Below, in pieces: positions 62,277 through 64,000 of a DNA stretch of 64,000 bases. The number at the start of each line of letters is the position of its first letter. Positions within the stretch are counted from its first letter, which is position 1. This stretch comes from Pegea sp. RAD2-039 (taxonomy: Eukaryota > Chordata > Thaliacea > Salpida > Salpidae). Under the pieces are notes generated by a model. That model was given only the letters and a program-made list of their open reading frames with translations. It was not told the DNA's origin and did not search any database. A program made the translations under genes and the position numbers. Where the stretch lies: assembly GCA_034620365.1 (NCBI GenBank), contig JAQGEQ010000192.1, positions 1,545,001-1,609,000 on the forward strand. Reading direction: 5' to 3'.

Positions 62277-64000
62277 AAACATTAGCAACCAATCAGAATG
62301 CAGATGCAAGTTACGTCATCAAAACGATCGAGATCATGACGTCATACTCACCGGTTTCCTTCTTCGATTTGATAACCACTCTATTGAGTTTGATGATATT
62401 TAAATACATTCTGGACTTTTTGTGGACTCTTTACCACCGAAAACTCGCGAATGATCCCGATGCCGGTGACGTCATCAATCTTCCCTTGCCTCCTGGTTCA
62501 TATGGGACCCCTTTGATTGGCGAAACACTCAGCTGGCTTCGACTGGTCAGTATTTTGTTGCTACTAACAACTAATTATAATTTGATGCTAACATAAAAAG
62601 CACCTTCATGACGTCATCACCGTCGTACTGACGTCATCAAAATATTTTGATTTGAAAAGGTCATAGCAGATTGACCTCAAGATTTGAACTCAACTCGTAT
62701 CATGCTTCACTGCTTCTTCTAAACTCACAATGACGTCAAGCATATATCATATCGCTGATGACGTCATATTTAACCTGCAATTTTGTGACGTCATTACTTC
62801 TTTTTTACGCAGGGCGAACGTTTCAATCGATTAAGGCGACAGAAGTATGGTAACATCTTTGCAACCAACGTTCTTTTCATGCCTATGGTCAAAGTAACCG
62901 GACATGATCACGTCAAAGAGGTCAGTGACGTCATCAGCGATGTGATCACTTCCGCTAACTTCAAACAATTTCAGATTTTGAGGAGTGAACACACCAAAGT
63001 GACCACCATTTGGCCTCGAAGTGTCCGGGACATTTTAGGGGCTAATGGTCTGGTCAACTCTTCGTCATCTGTCCATCGATTTAAAAGACGAATCGCGAGC
63101 AAAGCGTTCACTCACGAAGCATTAGATGGTTACTTACAGTCCATGTACCAGTTGTCAGATGCCAATGTAAGTCACTCTGATTATGGGTCAGTGGTCAGTA
63201 ACAAATGTGGTTTTCGACCAGGTCGCTGCCATGGCAACTTATGAACGTCCCAAAGTCTATGACATGATGTTGAGACAAACATTTGATATTGCGGTCAACG
63301 CCCTGTTGGGTCTAGACGTCACTGCTGGTCACGATCTTGACGAACTCTTTGTAACTTTCAACGATTTAGTTTCCAATATTTTCTGTATTCCTTGTCGAGT
63401 TCCAGGTTTTGGATACGCAACGGTGAGACGCGACTACTTTATGATGACGTCATCAATATTCGTCAAATTTCAGGGTATGAACGCGAGAAAGAAGATTTTG
63501 GATCTACTTCATTCTCACATCACGCGTAAGAAGTTCTGGTTGAAAGATGAAGTTCAAAGAAGTAAAGGAGATTTAAAGACACAAGGAAACTTAGGTGCGA
63601 TTGATATTATTCTACGGGAAGAAATGATGTCTCAACTAAAGTAAGATCACTTAAGATTGATGCAGAGATATTGATTGGATGCTAATGTAGATCAGGAAAG
63701 ACATCAGAAGTTAATGAAGATCAGGGACTGGATGAACTGACGATGAAAGAGATGTCAATTGAATTGATGTTTGCTGGCTACTTCACAAGTGCAAGTGCAA
63801 TCTCATCATGTGTCTTGGAGCTTGCTCTTCATCCTCATGTCTTCCAAAAACTTGAAGATGAATTGATCGATTTCGACTTCATCAATTCCGACCGAACCGC
63901 TTCTCAACCCTGCCCTCTAGTGGACAGCAATCTCATTAATCAGATGACTTATTTAGACAAAGTTGTGAAAGAGACTCTAAGATTACGTCCCCCAGTTCTT
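62273..64000 (+). CDS. CYP26: CYP26-type retinoic acid hydroxylase (3' partial)
   Basis: Cytochrome P450 that inactivates all-trans retinoic acid by 4-hydroxylation in the endoplasmic reticulum. Exons with consistent phase: 62273-62545, 62813-62920, 62975-63166, 63222-63422, 63474-63640, 63691 to the window end, 417 codons so far. An N-terminal hydrophobic anchor (SPVSFFDLITTLLSLMIFKY) is followed by the proline hinge LPLPPGSYGTPLIGETLSWL. Family segments include IWPRSVRDILGANGLVNSSS, RRIASKAFTHEALDGYL, the I helix ELMFAGYFTSASAISS and the K helix KETLRLRPPVL (ExxR). The I helix lacks the usual acidic residue (AGYFTS), as I recall for CYP26B1/C1. The heme-binding Cys lies beyond the window. 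Intron 1 (267 bp) is packed with TGACGTCA; the others are 50-55 bp. One 54-bp intron (62921-62974) keeps the frame open and could be mistaken for coding sequence. A CTCF-like motif sits in the last exon. Confidence 0.94.
62658..62677. promoter_or_regulatory. Inverted AGGTCA half-sites in CYP26 intron 1
   Basis: AGGTCA (62658-62663), 8-bp spacer, TGACCT (62672-62677). Both are perfect nuclear-receptor half-sites, in the first intron of a gene whose relatives are retinoic-acid induced. IR8 is not the classic RAR/RXR spacing (DR5, DR2), so receptor binding is a hypothesis. Confidence 0.4.

Noticed and set aside
62921-62974. 18 extra in-frame codons within the CYP26 ORF
   Set aside because: Flanked by GTCAGT...TTTCAG; removing them restores alignment to the CYP26 family (VKE-ILRSEH), so it is an intron.
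1-64000. Mobile elements, viral remnants, CRISPR arrays, rRNA
   Set aside because: No transposase, reverse transcriptase, integrase, terminal repeats with target duplications, regularly spaced repeats or rRNA signatures were seen.

Overview
The window is nuclear DNA from an animal. It carries spliced genes with GT...AG introns, two Pol III tRNA genes with T-run terminators, and recognisable metazoan proteins: CDK12/13, USP53/54, long-form RNase Z (ELAC2), an SDS-type serine dehydratase, WRAP53/TCAB1, C2CD5, NTAQ1 and a CYP26 retinoic-acid hydroxylase. CYP26 and C2CD5, together with CTCF-like motifs, point to a bilaterian or close relative. Very short uniform introns (about 46-61 bp), strong AT-richness, and acceptor-like sites just before start codons resemble a spliced-leader trans-splicing lineage. 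A tunicate is one candidate, but the sequence does not settle this.

Layout. 1-3.2 kb: CDK12/13-like kinase (+), 5' end outside the window, with a minisatellite in one intron. 4.8-11.6 kb (-): ELAC2 followed 47 bp later by USP53/54, an operon-like pair; the ELAC2 frame is broken by a 23-bp tandem duplication. 11.6-15 kb: AT-rich DNA with tRNA-Arg(ACG). 15.0-21.1 kb (-): a WD-repeat gene (WDR87/WDR97-like) followed by a small ORF gene and an unrecognised basic coiled-coil gene. 22.5-23.6 kb (+): serine dehydratase, convergent with WRAP53 (24.0-25.6 kb, -). 27.0 kb: tRNA-Arg(TCT). 27.5-32.8 kb (-): NTAQ1 followed by C2CD5. 34.4-37 kb: a GC-richer island with an unidentified gene fragment and a dense cluster of regulatory-like motifs. 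37-62 kb: an AT-rich gene desert with a few GC-richer islets. 62.2-64 kb: CYP26 (+), running off the window end.

Two kinds of gene occur side by side. One is GC-richer and split by many ~50-bp introns (CDK12, USP54, C2CD5, CYP26). The other is AT-rich with few or no introns (ELAC2, NTAQ1, WRAP53, SDS). The octamer TGACGTCA occurs 24 times, far above chance for this composition. Nearly all copies are in the GC-richer genes and islets, nine of them in the first 1.2 kb of CYP26. A second recurring motif resembles the CTCF core. No transposon, retroelement or CRISPR array was recognised. The genes mostly have unrelated housekeeping or signalling roles: transcription elongation, tRNA 3' processing, deubiquitination, telomerase/Cajal body RNP, N-degron pathway, membrane trafficking and retinoid clearance.
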